DNA from: Nostoc sp. TH1S01 | GTDB taxonomy: Bacteria > Cyanobacteriota > Cyanobacteriia > Cyanobacteriales > Nostocaceae | NCBI GenBank assembly: GCA_018993265.1 | Contig: JAGKSW010000151.1 | Coordinates: 1-48,022, forward strand | DNA: 48,022 nt | Reading direction: 5' to 3' | Shown: positions 19,831 through 29,433 of the stretch, in pieces | How positions within the stretch are numbered: the stretch's first letter is position 1 | How the letters are laid out: every line of letters begins with the position of its first letter | Position numbers and translations under genes: made by a program | Notes under the pieces: generated by a model | Told to the model about the DNA's origin: nothing | The model's input: the letters and a program-made list of their open reading frames with translations, nothing else | Databases searched by the model: none

Positions 19831-21198
19831 TTCCTTTGCGTCCTTCGCGGTTTTTTCCAAAATAATGTGCGAGTTAGTTCCACCAAATCCAAAGGCACTT
19901 AAGGCTACACGTTTAGTCGAATTATTATTAGGCCAGGATGTTGTTGTTTTAACAATGTTTTTGGGAGAAATCACAGTATTTTCTGCACCGATGGGTTCAT
20001 CAATATTAATAGTGGGCGGAATCACACCATGATTCAGGCTGTAAATTGCTTTGGTTAAGCCGACCATTCCAGCACCTACTAACAAATGTCCGACGTTTGA
20101 TTTAGCAGAACCAACTAATGGTGATGCTTGATGTTGTCCAAAAAAGCTTTCTACAGAATTACATTCGGTGGTATCGCCTAAGAGTGTGCCTGTAGCGTGA
20201 CACTCTAGATAATCAATGTCTTTGGGGTTGAGTTGGGCTTCTTGATAAGCTCGTTCGTAAGCTAATATTTGTCCTTTAGCGTTGGGGCTTAGTAGGTGTT
20301 TACCTCTACCATCATTGGAGAGTCCGTTACCGCAAACAGTAGCGAGGATGTTATCACCATCTCTGACAGCATCACTGTAGCGTTTGAGAACTACCATACC
20401 GATACCTTCGGAGGTTACTAAGCCGCGTGATGCTTTATCTAGGGGACGGCTAATTCCGTTTTCTGGATATCCTTGAATACCAGAAAAGAGCATTCGTAAA
20501 AATAGAGGATCAGAACAACTAATTGCACCAGCCAGCATTAAGTCGGCTTTGCCTGTTTGTAAATAGTGCGATGCTAGTTTGATGGAGTAAAAGGCGGAGG
20601 AACAAGCTGCATCTATACAGAAATGAGTGCCTGATAGTGAGAGAGATTGAGCGATGAGGGCGGCTGGTAAACCAGATATCATCGCGTTGTAGGGAGATGG
20701 TTTGCTGGTTGGGGGGATGGCGGCTAAATGGAAATCTTGGTCTTGGAGAAGTTGAGCGATCGCACCATCAATTGTGCGGCGATAAATGGGGGATAATAAT
20801 TGATTGGAAAGTTTTGTCGGTAAGGAGAGGGTTCCTAAAATTACGCTGCATTTGGCGAGGGCTTGTTGATTACCTAAATAGCCACTATGTTGGACTGCTT
20901 GTTTGGCTGCGTAGAGTGACCATTTAAAGGTATTATCTAAGCTATTGACTAAGGTTGGTGGTAAATTATATTCGCTGGGGTCAAATTGAAAGTTGCGAAT
21001 AAATCCACCTTTGAGGAAGTAAATTTTTTCCGGTTTGCCTTTAACAGAGTCGTAAAATATTGTGGGATCAACACCAATTTCGGCGAGTGTAACTTCTGAG
21101 GTTGAGTTTTTTTGTTCGGTGATATTCTGCCAAAATTGTTCGGGATTGTTCGCGTCGGGAAATAGGCAGGATATACCAATGATGGCTATTTTTTCCAC
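19828..21198 (-). CDS. hglD: HglD: beta-ketoacyl synthase
   Basis: A 456-residue single-domain ketosynthase with an intact triad: Cys in CIDAACSSAFYS, His in ECHATGTLLGDTTE and His in SNVGHLLVGAG. The C-terminal FGFGGTNSHIILE motif is complete. It would catalyse decarboxylative condensation, probably as the active partner of the CLF-like HglC. The start is GTG at 21198, seven bases after GAGGAC. The final residues (KTAKDAKE) are encoded by a STRR heptamer unit, so the native C-terminus has apparently been overwritten or extended by the repeat. Gene order and domain content match hglD of Anabaena. Confidence 0.88.
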   Translation of the reverse strand: MEKIAIIGISCLFPDANNPEQFWQNITEQKNSTSEVTLAEIGVDPTIFYDSVKGKPEKIYFLKGGFIRNFQFDPSEYNLPPTLVNSLDNTFKWSLYAAKQAVQHSGYLGNQQALAKCSVILGTLSLPTKLSNQLLSPIYRRTIDGAIAQLLQDQDFHLAAIPPTSKPSPYNAMISGLPAALIAQSLSLSGTHFCIDAACSSAFYSIKLASHYLQTGKADLMLAGAISCSDPLFLRMLFSGIQGYPENGISRPLDKASRGLVTSEGIGMVVLKRYSDAVRDGDNILATVCGNGLSNDGRGKHLLSPNAKGQILAYERAYQEAQLNPKDIDYLECHATGTLLGDTTECNSVESFFGQHQASPLVGSAKSNVGHLLVGAGMVGLTKAIYSLNHGVIPPTINIDEPIGAENTVISPKNIVKTTTSWPNNNSTKRVALSAFGFGGTNSHIILEKTAKDAKE

Positions 21199-21382
21199 TG
21201 TTGTTGTCCTCGTTGGGGTGGGCTTTTAGGATTTACGGTGTTCCCCGGAGTGGAAATTAAGAGTTTATTTCACGCAGAGGCGCGGAGGCGCGGAGAGATA
21301 TTACCATTTTAAACGCAGAGGCACGCTGAGGTATGCGCGAAGGTGCGCGGAGGGTTATCGGCGTTGGTCTGCGTTTTGGTGG
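21199..21382. repeat. STRR-type repeats between the KR/DH gene and hglD
   Basis: The spacer has repeated CGCAGAGGCGCGGAGGCGCGG-like units at about 21270-21300 and again at 21312-21350. They are GC-rich relatives of the CGCAAAG heptamers. No separate gene fits here. Confidence 0.7.
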
Positions 21383-23113
21383 TTATTTATTCATCATTCT
21401 CATAGGCCAAATTACTGCTTTGGCTCCGAGAATGCGAGAGTAAATTTTACCTTCGCGGTCGTGGATGTAATAGTCGGAGGTTACACCTGTTGCTGTTTTT
21501 GCTTTAACTTCGCAGGAAACGTAGAAGATTTCATCGCAAGGTAAGGCGCGGAATTGTTCGGAGTGGGTGAGTTGTCCTGGTAAGCAAATTTCTTGATGGA
21601 AATGGTTGAGCCAAACCCATAGAGGTTGTGTACTTAAATCGTTACAGTATGGGTTATGCCAATTGATAGGAAATTGCCCTTGTTTTTGAGCAGAAATTGA
21701 TGCCCAATAGCATTCGGCAGTGATTTTTTCGGGGGTAATGTTGATGACTCTGGTGATTTTTTGGAATGCTGGGCCGTGGAATAATGATGAGCTATCTTTT
21801 TGATAAAAGTCTGTACCAGTGGCGGTGATGATGTTATCTTCGGTGAAGTTTACTGATTCGTAAACTGGGGCTTCTGGCATTTTCCGCACGATTTTGATTT
21901 GGGCGCGGAAGTGATAATGAGTTTTGCCTTCGGGTGTTTTACTTAAGATTGTGGTTTGTAATTCGACAAATTCAGATTCTTTTTTGGTGAGTTCTTGAAC
22001 TTCGAGAATGTGTTCGCTGACGTTGGAGTTAGCGAAGGTAATTCCTTTGAGAACTTTGAATTCTTTACAACTTAAATAGCGATAACCTGGATGCAATTCT
22101 TCACAAGCATTAATCATCCAGGACATGGCGCAGGTTGCTGGTAATACGGGGGAACCAGCGATGACATGATCATATAAGAAGGGATTTGCTTCTAATACAA
22201 TGCGGCGACGAATGCGATAGCTTTTTAATTCTGCATCTAAGGGTGCGGGTGGGCGAATTGTAGGGCTACCGATAACTACTTGGGTAGAGTCGTGGTGTGC
22301 GGGATGCAGTTCGTTGACTAACATTTGTGCGCCGATATCTACGGGGATAATATCAATTCCGCGTTCGGCGAAGGCTTTTTTGAGTTCTGGTGTGACCATC
22401 CCGCTATCCCAACCGCCCCAGTTGATTGCAACTACGTGACAATTGGGATGGTTTTGTTTGAATAGATGCGCTGATTTGTTGAGAATTTCGTTGGCGATCG
22501 CATAATCAGACTGCCCAATATTCCCATAAAATCCAGTTACGGAGGAGAACAATACTAACTGTTCTAGTTGGTTGGTGTTAACGCAATTCAGTAAATTTTC
22601 TAAGCCTTGAACTTTAGCTGTATAAACTTTTTCAAAGTCTTGGTCGGTTTTCTTTTCAATTAATTTATCGGCTAAGTTACCAGCACCGTGAATAATACCA
22701 GTAATTGCGCCAGTACGTGCAACTGTGGCTGCTAGTTTTTGTTGTAGTTCAGCAACATTTGTCACATCAGCACTCAGATATTCAACTTTTGCGCCTGTGG
22801 CTCTAATTTCTGCTAGTGTCTGTTTAATTTCTCGGCTAGAAGCAATTTTGTTATATATTTTCTGCACGCTCATGGGTGTAGGCTTCTCACCTTGAGCGAG
22901 AAGATTTTCCATGATGCGTTTTTTTAATGCAGCTTCTTCAAAACAATCTTTGGCGAAGTCTGGTTCGTTTTCTAGAATTTCGGAACGACCGAGAAGAACG
23001 AATGTACAAGGTTGTTGTTGTGCAAGTTTTTTAACACAGAGGGAGGTGATTCCTTTCGCACCACCACTGACGAGAAATACTGATGAGGAACGAACCTGAG
23101 TTGCTGTTGTCAT
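21383..23113 (-). CDS. HGL ketoreductase-dehydratase protein (KR catalytic half + DH-like domain)
   Basis: A 576-residue protein. The N-terminal part is the catalytic half of a PKS ketoreductase: VSGGAKGITSL for NADPH binding, HGAGNLADK, and the Ser/Tyr/Asn set in FSSVTGFYGNIGQSDYAIANE. About residues 310-560 look like a hot-dog/PKS dehydratase domain, beginning with NPFLYDHVIAGSPVLPA (His plus the Gly/Pro frame of DH motifs) and including LFHGPAFQKI. It would reduce and dehydrate the beta-keto intermediates made by the HGL synthase. The matching structural half of a KR is at the C-terminus of HglE, so the KR seems split across two proteins. Position suggests hglF or hglG of the Anabaena nomenclature, but I cannot decide which. 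The start is ATG at 23113. Confidence 0.82.
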   Translation of the reverse strand: MTTATQVRSSSVFLVSGGAKGITSLCVKKLAQQQPCTFVLLGRSEILENEPDFAKDCFEEAALKKRIMENLLAQGEKPTPMSVQKIYNKIASSREIKQTLAEIRATGAKVEYLSADVTNVAELQQKLAATVARTGAITGIIHGAGNLADKLIEKKTDQDFEKVYTAKVQGLENLLNCVNTNQLEQLVLFSSVTGFYGNIGQSDYAIANEILNKSAHLFKQNHPNCHVVAINWGGWDSGMVTPELKKAFAERGIDIIPVDIGAQMLVNELHPAHHDSTQVVIGSPTIRPPAPLDAELKSYRIRRRIVLEANPFLYDHVIAGSPVLPATCAMSWMINACEELHPGYRYLSCKEFKVLKGITFANSNVSEHILEVQELTKKESEFVELQTTILSKTPEGKTHYHFRAQIKIVRKMPEAPVYESVNFTEDNIITATGTDFYQKDSSSLFHGPAFQKITRVINITPEKITAECYWASISAQKQGQFPINWHNPYCNDLSTQPLWVWLNHFHQEICLPGQLTHSEQFRALPCDEIFYVSCEVKAKTATGVTSDYYIHDREGKIYSRILGAKAVIWPMRMMNK

Positions 23114-23376
23114 ATTTATTTATTGAAGATTTAGAATTTATTTAAACGTAGACGCGAAGCGGCTTCCCGAAGGGTACTAGTCTGTCAACCCAAAAACGAC
23201 GGGTGAAGGCAGGTAGGGGGGCAGGGGAAGCAGAGGAAGCAGGGGAGGAAAGAATTTTATTTTCTGACCATCAACCAGCAAAGTTGAGTTGCCAGAGTAG
23301 TACCGCAAAGGACACGAAGGACACAAAGGAATATAAGAAAGTTCTTCTTTGCGCCTTTGCGCCTTTGCGTGAGCTT
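23114..23376. repeat. Repeat-filled spacer between hglE and the KR/DH gene
   Basis: It contains a Nostoc-type GACGCGAAGCGGCTTCCC element (about 23151-23170), a purine-rich AGGCAGGTAGGGGGGCAGGG heptamer-like tract (about 23208-23255), and CGCAAAGGACACGAAGGACA units (about 23302-23330), with an inverse copy (about 23347-23370) up to the hglE stop. No CDS is supported. Confidence 0.75.
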
Positions 23377-26300
23377 TTATTCCATCACGGAAGCCTTCAA
23401 AGTAACTCGCCCTTGTGAACCATAAGCGACTTCATTGATATAAAGATTCGAGTCGCACAGTTCGGCAATAATATGTTCAGCCGAGTTTTGTGCATCTATT
23501 GCTGGACTCAAGTCAATTGAACGAGCGAATACTTTTGGCCATTCCCATCTCAGGGTTTTGGTAAGTCCGAATAAACCACCTGCGATCGCTCCATAATTGG
23601 TGTTATGCTCTAACCCAAATGCACCATCTAATCGAGCAACTGCTAGGAAGGAACTGCGGGTGTAATTTGCAGTTTCGGTGAGGGATTTCTTCAAGTGTTT
23701 CGCTACAAAGAAGATGTGCTTAACTATCGCTTTGTCCTGTTCTACAGCTTGGGGATGGATGTGAATGAAGCTGCCAATTGTGCCAATATTAGTTGCGATC
23801 GCGGATAATTTATGTTGGAGTAATTCTTCACTCATATCTGCGAGGGTGATGCGTTCTACACCAGCAGGTAAGGGTGCTTGTTGAGCGATGATAGCTTGGG
23901 GGAAGCTTAATACTACTACTTTCCAACCGCGATCGCACAGGGTTTGGACTACGTGGGAGGTTGTGAGGGAGCCATCATCTGTGATTAAGCAGATGTGTCC
24001 CTCTGGTAAACTGAACTCTAAGCTGTCGGGTAGGGGGAGGATTTTTAGTTGTGCGGGACGACGCGCAACGTTATCGATTACTTGGACTGGCTGGAAGTCC
24101 CAGTTAGAATCAGGCTTTTTTTTTTCACCCGCAACTAGGCGTTGCAGATACTCAACTATTTGACCGATGGTTCGTAAGTCACCTAAGTCTTCGACGTTGG
24201 GTTTGGGTAGGTTGGGGTACGTTTCTTGCATTGCTCCCAAAATTTCTACCCGTTTGATGGAGTCGATACCTAAGTCGGCTTCCATATCCATTTCGAGTTC
24301 CAGCATCTCGACTGGGTAGCCAGTTTTATCGCTAGTAATATTTAGAAGTGTCTGAGCGATATCTGCGTAATCTGTAGTATCTTCCACAATTTCTGCAACT
24401 GGAGTTTCAGCAATTACTACTGGCTCAGGTGCAGGTGCTACAGGAACTACAGGTATAGTAGTAGCGACTGGCATTTCTGGCATTGCTGGTGCGGGTAAAA
24501 CTGCAACTCCGACACTAGGATTTCCCGAAGCATTAGATTGCAGATATGTAATAATGTCGCCGATGCTGCGTTTTTCTGCTAGTTCTTCTAAGTTGGGCTT
24601 GGGTAAGTTAGGATACATTTCTTGTAAGCCACCCAAGATTTCAACTCGTTTGATGGAGTCAATACCCAAGTCGGCTTCCATGTCCATCTCTAATTCGAGC
24701 ATTTCGACTGGGTAGCCAGTTTTATCGCTGATAATTGCCAGCAAATTTTTGTCTAAGTCAGAGACATCAACCGCAGGTGTAGCAACTACAGGTACGCTAA
24801 CTACAGCTACAGGTTGAGGCGCAGGAATTTGGACTACTGGTGCGGGTGTTTCAACTACCGGCGCGGAAATGAAAGTAACAGGTGCTGGTGCAACGGGTGT
24901 TTCAATTACAGGCGCGGGTGCAACTGCTACAGGCTGAGGTGTTGGTACAATTGGTGTTTCAATTACAGGTGTAGGTGCAACTGCTACAGGTTGAGGTGCT
25001 GGTGCAACTGGTATTTCTACAGGTTTAGCATAACCGTTACCATTACCGTTTTTCGCTACAGGCTCAACTACTGGAGTTGTTGGTGCAACAATTTTGGTAG
25101 TTGTAGGTACAGGTGTATCGCTGACTGGGATACTTGTTGGTTCAACTGCAACACCACCAGCAATCAACTGTGAATATTGTTGCTGAATGAGATTAAAGAA
25201 GTTTTTAGCGTATTCAACCTGTTCCAGAAGATATTGTTCATGGATGCGTAAGGTTTCACCTTGTTGGGCGTGAAACTGCATCATGCTGCGTTCTACACCT
25301 TCCATAACAACTAGCTTCAGTTGCGCTACCTCTTGGGAAGACTTGGCGTTAGCGAACAAAGCATTTTGCTGCTGCATCAGTTGGAAGAATGCTTTGGTAT
25401 ATTCCATCTGATGGTTGAGATACTGACCGTGAGTTTGTAAGTTATCAGATTGATTCTTTTGGAATTGAGTCAGCAGATACTCTAAGCTTTCTAGCATTCG
25501 CTGGTAATTTACCAAGTTTTCAGGTGTTGGCATATCAGTTTCCTGGGCTAGTTGATTAGAAAGGATCGCAGGATTCATTTCTGGTTCGGGTTGTGGTTCA
25601 GTAGTGATACTGCTTATTGGAGTAACTTCAGGTACTGGTTCCGGTTTGATTATTTCTTGAAGACTTACACCTGAACTCTCTGAAACTCTTAACTCTTGGC
25701 GTTCTTGGCGCTCTTGGCGGTTCGTTTCAGAAAATTCTGGAGTAGCACTAACAACTGGTGCAGGTGCAGCAGGTAACGAAACCTTATGACCACTCTCCAA
25801 CGCTTCCTTAAAGCCGTTTCTAGTTTTCTCCGAAACGTAGTTAATACCGTTGAGACGCACACTCAAAGTTTTCTTCTTCTCAGCAGGTAGTGCAGGTTGA
25901 ACTTGATAGGGGTCAAGATTCTTCAACTGCATCCCAATGACGCGCATTTGTACTGCTGCTTCCCGCAGAGAACGATCGCTGTTCTTCTGAGTGCTAGGAT
26001 TCAAAGCGATGGTAATATGAGGGCGATCGCCTAAAATATCCTTAACTAAGTTAGTCAGAATTCTCTTCGGCCCAAATTCCACAAAGCAAGAACCACCAGC
26101 CGCGTAGATATTCTCAATTTCCTGCTTAAACAACACCGAACTTGCGAGGTGAGTTTCCAGGATGCGCTGCATTCCTGCGGGGTCTTGGGGATAAGGCTTA
26201 CCAGTAACATTGCTGAAAACTGGAATTTGAGCAGTATTAAATTTTACTGATTTTGTAGCGATCGCAAAGGACTTCTGAGCAAAAGCTATCAGCGAAGTGT

Positions 26301-28791
26301 GGAAAGCTGCGGAAACAGGCAACGGTACAGCCGCGTATCCCTGTTCTTGCAAAGTCTGACGCACTTTAGCGATTTCTGCGGTCGGCCCTGCTAACACTAC
26401 CTGAGTCGGTGAATTGAAGTTAGCAATGGATACTTGCGGATAGTGCTTCAGTATCGGCTCGATTTTGTTGATGTCTTCTTTGACAGCCAACATTGTACCT
26501 GCATCATGGTCTGGGTCTTCTGGTGCAGCCATCGCTTGACCCCTAGCTTTCACCAAGAACAGGTAATCTGCTTCACTCAATACACCCGCAGCCCACAATG
26601 CTGTTAGTTCACCAAAGCTATGTCCGGCAACAAAATCAGATTTGAAACCAGCTTTTTGCAGGATGGAATACAACCCAGCACTGAATACACCAATTGCAGG
26701 TTGAGCGTATTCTGTACGTTGCAATGCTGCAACTTGAGCATTTTTTTCTGCTTCTTCAAAGGTTGGGCGTGGGAAGACGATTTCTGAGAGAGGCTGCAAG
26801 TTATCTTTCAGCAACAAGCTATCCATGTAACCATGCAAACGCTGCATCTCAGGGAAATTCATCACCAATTCCCGACCCATTTCTAGGTATTGGGAACCTT
26901 GACCAGAGAACAGTGCGACAACTTTACCGCCTAATTCCATCCCAGAGGCGCGGTAGTAAATACCTTGAGGATGTTCCCAAGATGCGGCTGCACCTTTGAG
27001 TTTCAACCAGTCGATGCTGATTTGCAGCAACTTGCAAACTTCTTGTAGGTTCTCAGCAACAAAGCCAACTCTCGCCGCAGTTTGGGGAATTTCTAGAGAT
27101 TGACTATCTTGCACCAACTGAGAAAAGTGTCTGTCGCCGCCTTCTGATTGCAACTTCCATAAATCTGCTTCACATTTGCTGAGTAGTTGCGCTGGGTTCT
27201 CAGCAAACAATAGGATTTCTTGGGGTGTGCTGTGTATCCGGTAGGGTTGATTTTGTCCGGCTTCGTATTCTTCTAAAACGACGTGGTAGTTTGTACCACC
27301 AAATCCGAAGGAACTTACACCTGCACGTCTTGGTGCTTCGCCTTCTGGACGAATCCAAGGTCTGGTTTCAGTATTGAGATAAAATGCCGAGTTGTTAATG
27401 TCGAGTTTGGGGTTCGGCTCGGTGATGTTAATGGTTGGCGGTAAAATTTTGTGATGCAGTGCCAAAGCAGTTTTAATTAAACTTGCCGCACCCGCAGCTG
27501 CTTTGGTGTGTCCGATTTGGGATTTCACACTACCTAAAGCGATGTGCTGCTTTTTCTGGTCGTATTCGCCAAAGAAGTCTCTTAAAGAACCGAATTCGGT
27601 CGGGTCGCCAGCCATTGTCCCAGTACCGTGGGCTTCCATCAGACCGACGGTAGCAGGAGAGAAACCAGCATCTTCGTAAGCGCGGCGCAAAGCTGTTACT
27701 TGACCTTCTTTGCGAGGTGCATAAATACTCTTGTAGCGGCCATCGCTGGAAGTGCCTATGCCTTTAATTACGGCGTAGATTTTATCGTTGTCCCGTTCAG
27801 CATCTTCTAGACGCTTGAGAACAATCATCCCGATACCTTCACCCAGCATCATCCCATCAGATTTAGCATCGAATGGTTTAACACTTTCGCTAGGAGAAAC
27901 CGCAGGGGTTTTGCTGAAGGAGATGTAAGCCATGATGGTGTTGTCGGTATCCACACCACCAGTCAGCATCATATCAGCACGATGTTCGACTAGTTCACTA
28001 ATCGCTAATTTCAACGCACCGAAGGAACTAGCACAAGCCGCATCAACTACACAGTTAATTCCACCGAAGTTCAAGCGGTTGGCGATGCGTCCAGCCACGA
28101 CGTTAGCCAGCATTCCAGGGAAGGCGTTTTCATCCCACTTGACGTAAGCAGCTTTGATTTTGTCAACGATTTTTTTGGTGTCTTCGTCAGACAAACCACT
28201 GCTTTTGAGAACCTTTTCCCAGATAGGATATTCTAACCGTGCAGCTAGTGGCATTCCCAATTGTTTAGCCATCGCCACGCCGAGAACTACCCCGATAGTT
28301 TCGCGGCTAAACTCACGAGATTCACCATAGCCAGCATCTTCCATTGCTTCTTTTGCAACTACCAAACTTAGTAATTGCGAAACATCAGTTACTTCTAAAA
28401 TGCTGGGCGGAATCCCAAATTCCATCGGGTTAAAATCAACCTCTGGAATAAAGCCACCGCGTTTACAATAAGTTTTATCTTCTGGGGTTCTGGGGTTGGG
28501 GTCGTAATAATCTTCTACGCTCCAGTGGGAGGATGGAACATCAGTAATACAATCAATTTTGTTAATGATATTTTGCCAATATTCCCGCAAATTTCTGGCT
28601 TTAGCAAATAGCGAAGCCATGCCCACAATAGCTATAGGATTTTGTTGCAATTGTCTGTTAAGTTTGTTAATCGACATTGGTTTGTCTGTCGTCATTTTTT
28701 TTTCCTCTATATACCGAATCAAAGTTTTTTCACAACTGTTGATCTGGGCTTCTAATTCCGCCAAAGCAGTATCAATTGAATAAGCAGACAT
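23377..28791 (-). CDS. hglE: HglE: modular polyketide synthase (KS-AT-ACP-ACP-partial KR)
   Basis: 1804 residues from the first ATG. KS spans about residues 50-490, with C253 (VDAACASSFG), H388 (MEAHGTGT) and H428 (SQIGHTK) intact. AT spans about 640-950 with the GHSFGE elbow near residue 724. Two nearly identical ACPs carry LGIDSIKRVEIL near residues 1379 and 1510. A Pro/Ala/Val-rich linker (about 1240-1360) has repeated PQPVAVAPAPVIETP-like units. The last 250 residues resemble a KR structural subdomain without catalytic motifs. The KS-AT-ACP-ACP-KR order is that of PfaA/HglE. A second ATG at 28695 (MTTDKP) has a strong GAGG Shine-Dalgarno 9 bases upstream, whereas the ATG at 28791 has none; the true start may be 28695. 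It is the first gene of the hgl operon, preceded by an NtcA-type site. Confidence 0.93.
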   Translation of the reverse strand: MSAYSIDTALAELEAQINSCEKTLIRYIEEKKMTTDKPMSINKLNRQLQQNPIAIVGMASLFAKARNLREYWQNIINKIDCITDVPSSHWSVEDYYDPNPRTPEDKTYCKRGGFIPEVDFNPMEFGIPPSILEVTDVSQLLSLVVAKEAMEDAGYGESREFSRETIGVVLGVAMAKQLGMPLAARLEYPIWEKVLKSSGLSDEDTKKIVDKIKAAYVKWDENAFPGMLANVVAGRIANRLNFGGINCVVDAACASSFGALKLAISELVEHRADMMLTGGVDTDNTIMAYISFSKTPAVSPSESVKPFDAKSDGMMLGEGIGMIVLKRLEDAERDNDKIYAVIKGIGTSSDGRYKSIYAPRKEGQVTALRRAYEDAGFSPATVGLMEAHGTGTMAGDPTEFGSLRDFFGEYDQKKQHIALGSVKSQIGHTKAAAGAASLIKTALALHHKILPPTINITEPNPKLDINNSAFYLNTETRPWIRPEGEAPRRAGVSSFGFGGTNYHVVLEEYEAGQNQPYRIHSTPQEILLFAENPAQLLSKCEADLWKLQSEGGDRHFSQLVQDSQSLEIPQTAARVGFVAENLQEVCKLLQISIDWLKLKGAAASWEHPQGIYYRASGMELGGKVVALFSGQGSQYLEMGRELVMNFPEMQRLHGYMDSLLLKDNLQPLSEIVFPRPTFEEAEKNAQVAALQRTEYAQPAIGVFSAGLYSILQKAGFKSDFVAGHSFGELTALWAAGVLSEADYLFLVKARGQAMAAPEDPDHDAGTMLAVKEDINKIEPILKHYPQVSIANFNSPTQVVLAGPTAEIAKVRQTLQEQGYAAVPLPVSAAFHTSLIAFAQKSFAIATKSVKFNTAQIPVFSNVTGKPYPQDPAGMQRILETHLASSVLFKQEIENIYAAGGSCFVEFGPKRILTNLVKDILGDRPHITIALNPSTQKNSDRSLREAAVQMRVIGMQLKNLDPYQVQPALPAEKKKTLSVRLNGINYVSEKTRNGFKEALESGHKVSLPAAPAPVVSATPEFSETNRQERQERQELRVSESSGVSLQEIIKPEPVPEVTPISSITTEPQPEPEMNPAILSNQLAQETDMPTPENLVNYQRMLESLEYLLTQFQKNQSDNLQTHGQYLNHQMEYTKAFFQLMQQQNALFANAKSSQEVAQLKLVVMEGVERSMMQFHAQQGETLRIHEQYLLEQVEYAKNFFNLIQQQYSQLIAGGVAVEPTSIPVSDTPVPTTTKIVAPTTPVVEPVAKNGNGNGYAKPVEIPVAPAPQPVAVAPTPVIETPIVPTPQPVAVAPAPVIETPVAPAPVTFISAPVVETPAPVVQIPAPQPVAVVSVPVVATPAVDVSDLDKNLLAIISDKTGYPVEMLELEMDMEADLGIDSIKRVEILGGLQEMYPNLPKPNLEELAEKRSIGDIITYLQSNASGNPSVGVAVLPAPAMPEMPVATTIPVVPVAPAPEPVVIAETPVAEIVEDTTDYADIAQTLLNITSDKTGYPVEMLELEMDMEADLGIDSIKRVEILGAMQETYPNLPKPNVEDLGDLRTIGQIVEYLQRLVAGEKKKPDSNWDFQPVQVIDNVARRPAQLKILPLPDSLEFSLPEGHICLITDDGSLTTSHVVQTLCDRGWKVVVLSFPQAIIAQQAPLPAGVERITLADMSEELLQHKLSAIATNIGTIGSFIHIHPQAVEQDKAIVKHIFFVAKHLKKSLTETANYTRSSFLAVARLDGAFGLEHNTNYGAIAGGLFGLTKTLRWEWPKVFARSIDLSPAIDAQNSAEHIIAELCDSNLYINEVAYGSQGRVTLKASVME

Positions 28792-28834
28792 AGGACATAG
28801 ACAGTTTTTAATTACTGTGGATTGTGAAGCTACA

Positions 28835-28848
28835 GTAGTCTTTGTTAC
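28835..28848 (-). promoter_or_regulatory. NtcA-type binding site upstream of hglE
   Basis: A perfect GTA-N8-TAC palindrome (plus strand GTAGTCTTTGTTAC). On the minus strand a -10-like TAATTA lies 20 bases further on (28814-28809), which is the canonical spacing for NtcA-activated class II promoters. The start would then be near 28802, giving about 107 bases of leader to the ATG at 28695. HGL genes are induced under nitrogen step-down, which is consistent, but binding is inferred. Confidence 0.65.
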
Positions 28849-28950
28849 CCATCAAAAATCATCTGTCTGTTGTGATCAGCAACTAGCTATCCTATGCATG
28901 AAGGCTAAATGCTTTTTTCCTAACAAACACTACACAATTCAAATAGAAGT

Positions 28951-28985
28951 GGAGGCAGGAGGCAGAAGGCAGAAGGCAGGAGGAA
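28951..28985. repeat. Tandem heptamers (GGAGGCA/GAAGGCA)
   Basis: Five consecutive seven-base units: GGAGGCA, GGAGGCA, GAAGGCA, GAAGGCA, GGAGGAA. The unit structure is that of Nostoc STRR repeats. It lies between hglE and the small 29061 gene. Confidence 0.9.
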
Positions 28986-29014
28986 AGAATAATTGATATT
29001 TTGCCAATCTTTTC

Positions 29015-29077
29015 CACTCCCTATTCCCTACTTCCTACTCCCTATTTCATACTTCATACTTCAGACTTCACACTTCT
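29015..29077. repeat. Tandem heptamers overlapping a stop codon
   Basis: Nine in-register heptamers of the CACTCCC/TATTCCC/TACTTCA type. The last units run over the stop codon of the minus-strand small gene (29061) and encode its last residues. Confidence 0.88.
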
Positions 29078-29339
29078 CTTGATATTGTGGTAGCAAGTCA
29101 ATAACATTGTTGAAACTGGTAAAATAATCTTGAAGCGCGTTAGCAGCTTGACCAGTGAATTCAAGCCATTCGTAATGGTAGAAGTTTTGTGTGATTGTAT
29201 CCTGCTGGGACAATGGAAACTTAGGAGTAGCCATGAGGACAGAAACGCTTTTTTCTCCCAAGCTCGTTTGATTATCTAGCTTAACAGCAGCAACGTAGCT
29301 GGTATTAATGACAACGTTCTGTATCTTGATAAATGCCAT
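29061..29339 (-). CDS. Small hypothetical protein upstream of hglE
   Basis: About 92 residues from the ATG at 29339 (MAFIKIQNVVINTSYVAAVK); the in-frame TTG at 29399 is a less likely start. It is soluble, with beta-rich N-terminal sequence ending near residue 45 and a central FYHYEWLEFTGQAANALQDYF segment. The N-terminus (IKIQNVVINTSYVAAVKLDN) has the look of a small domain that senses or binds with an edge strand, as in many short cyanobacterial proteins of unknown function. The C-terminus is encoded by heptamer repeats. The gene is co-directional with hglE, about 270 bases upstream of it, and could share its regulation. I do not recognise a function. Confidence 0.6.
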   Translation of the reverse strand: MAFIKIQNVVINTSYVAAVKLDNQTSLGEKSVSVLMATPKFPLSQQDTITQNFYHYEWLEFTGQAANALQDYFTSFNNVIDLLPQYQEKCEV

Positions 29340-29433
29340 AGCCAGTTTCAACGTCCAGGATAATATATTGTACGGAATTCGACCCAGAAAAGCTGACAAG
29401 TTCGTTACCGAAAGAACATCACCTCTACTTTAA

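Noticed and set aside
24814-25173. A 119-codon Cys/Tyr/Asn-rich plus-strand frame with internal repeats
   Set aside because: It is the antisense shadow of the Pro/Ala/Val-rich linker of HglE; the periodicity comes from the linker repeats.
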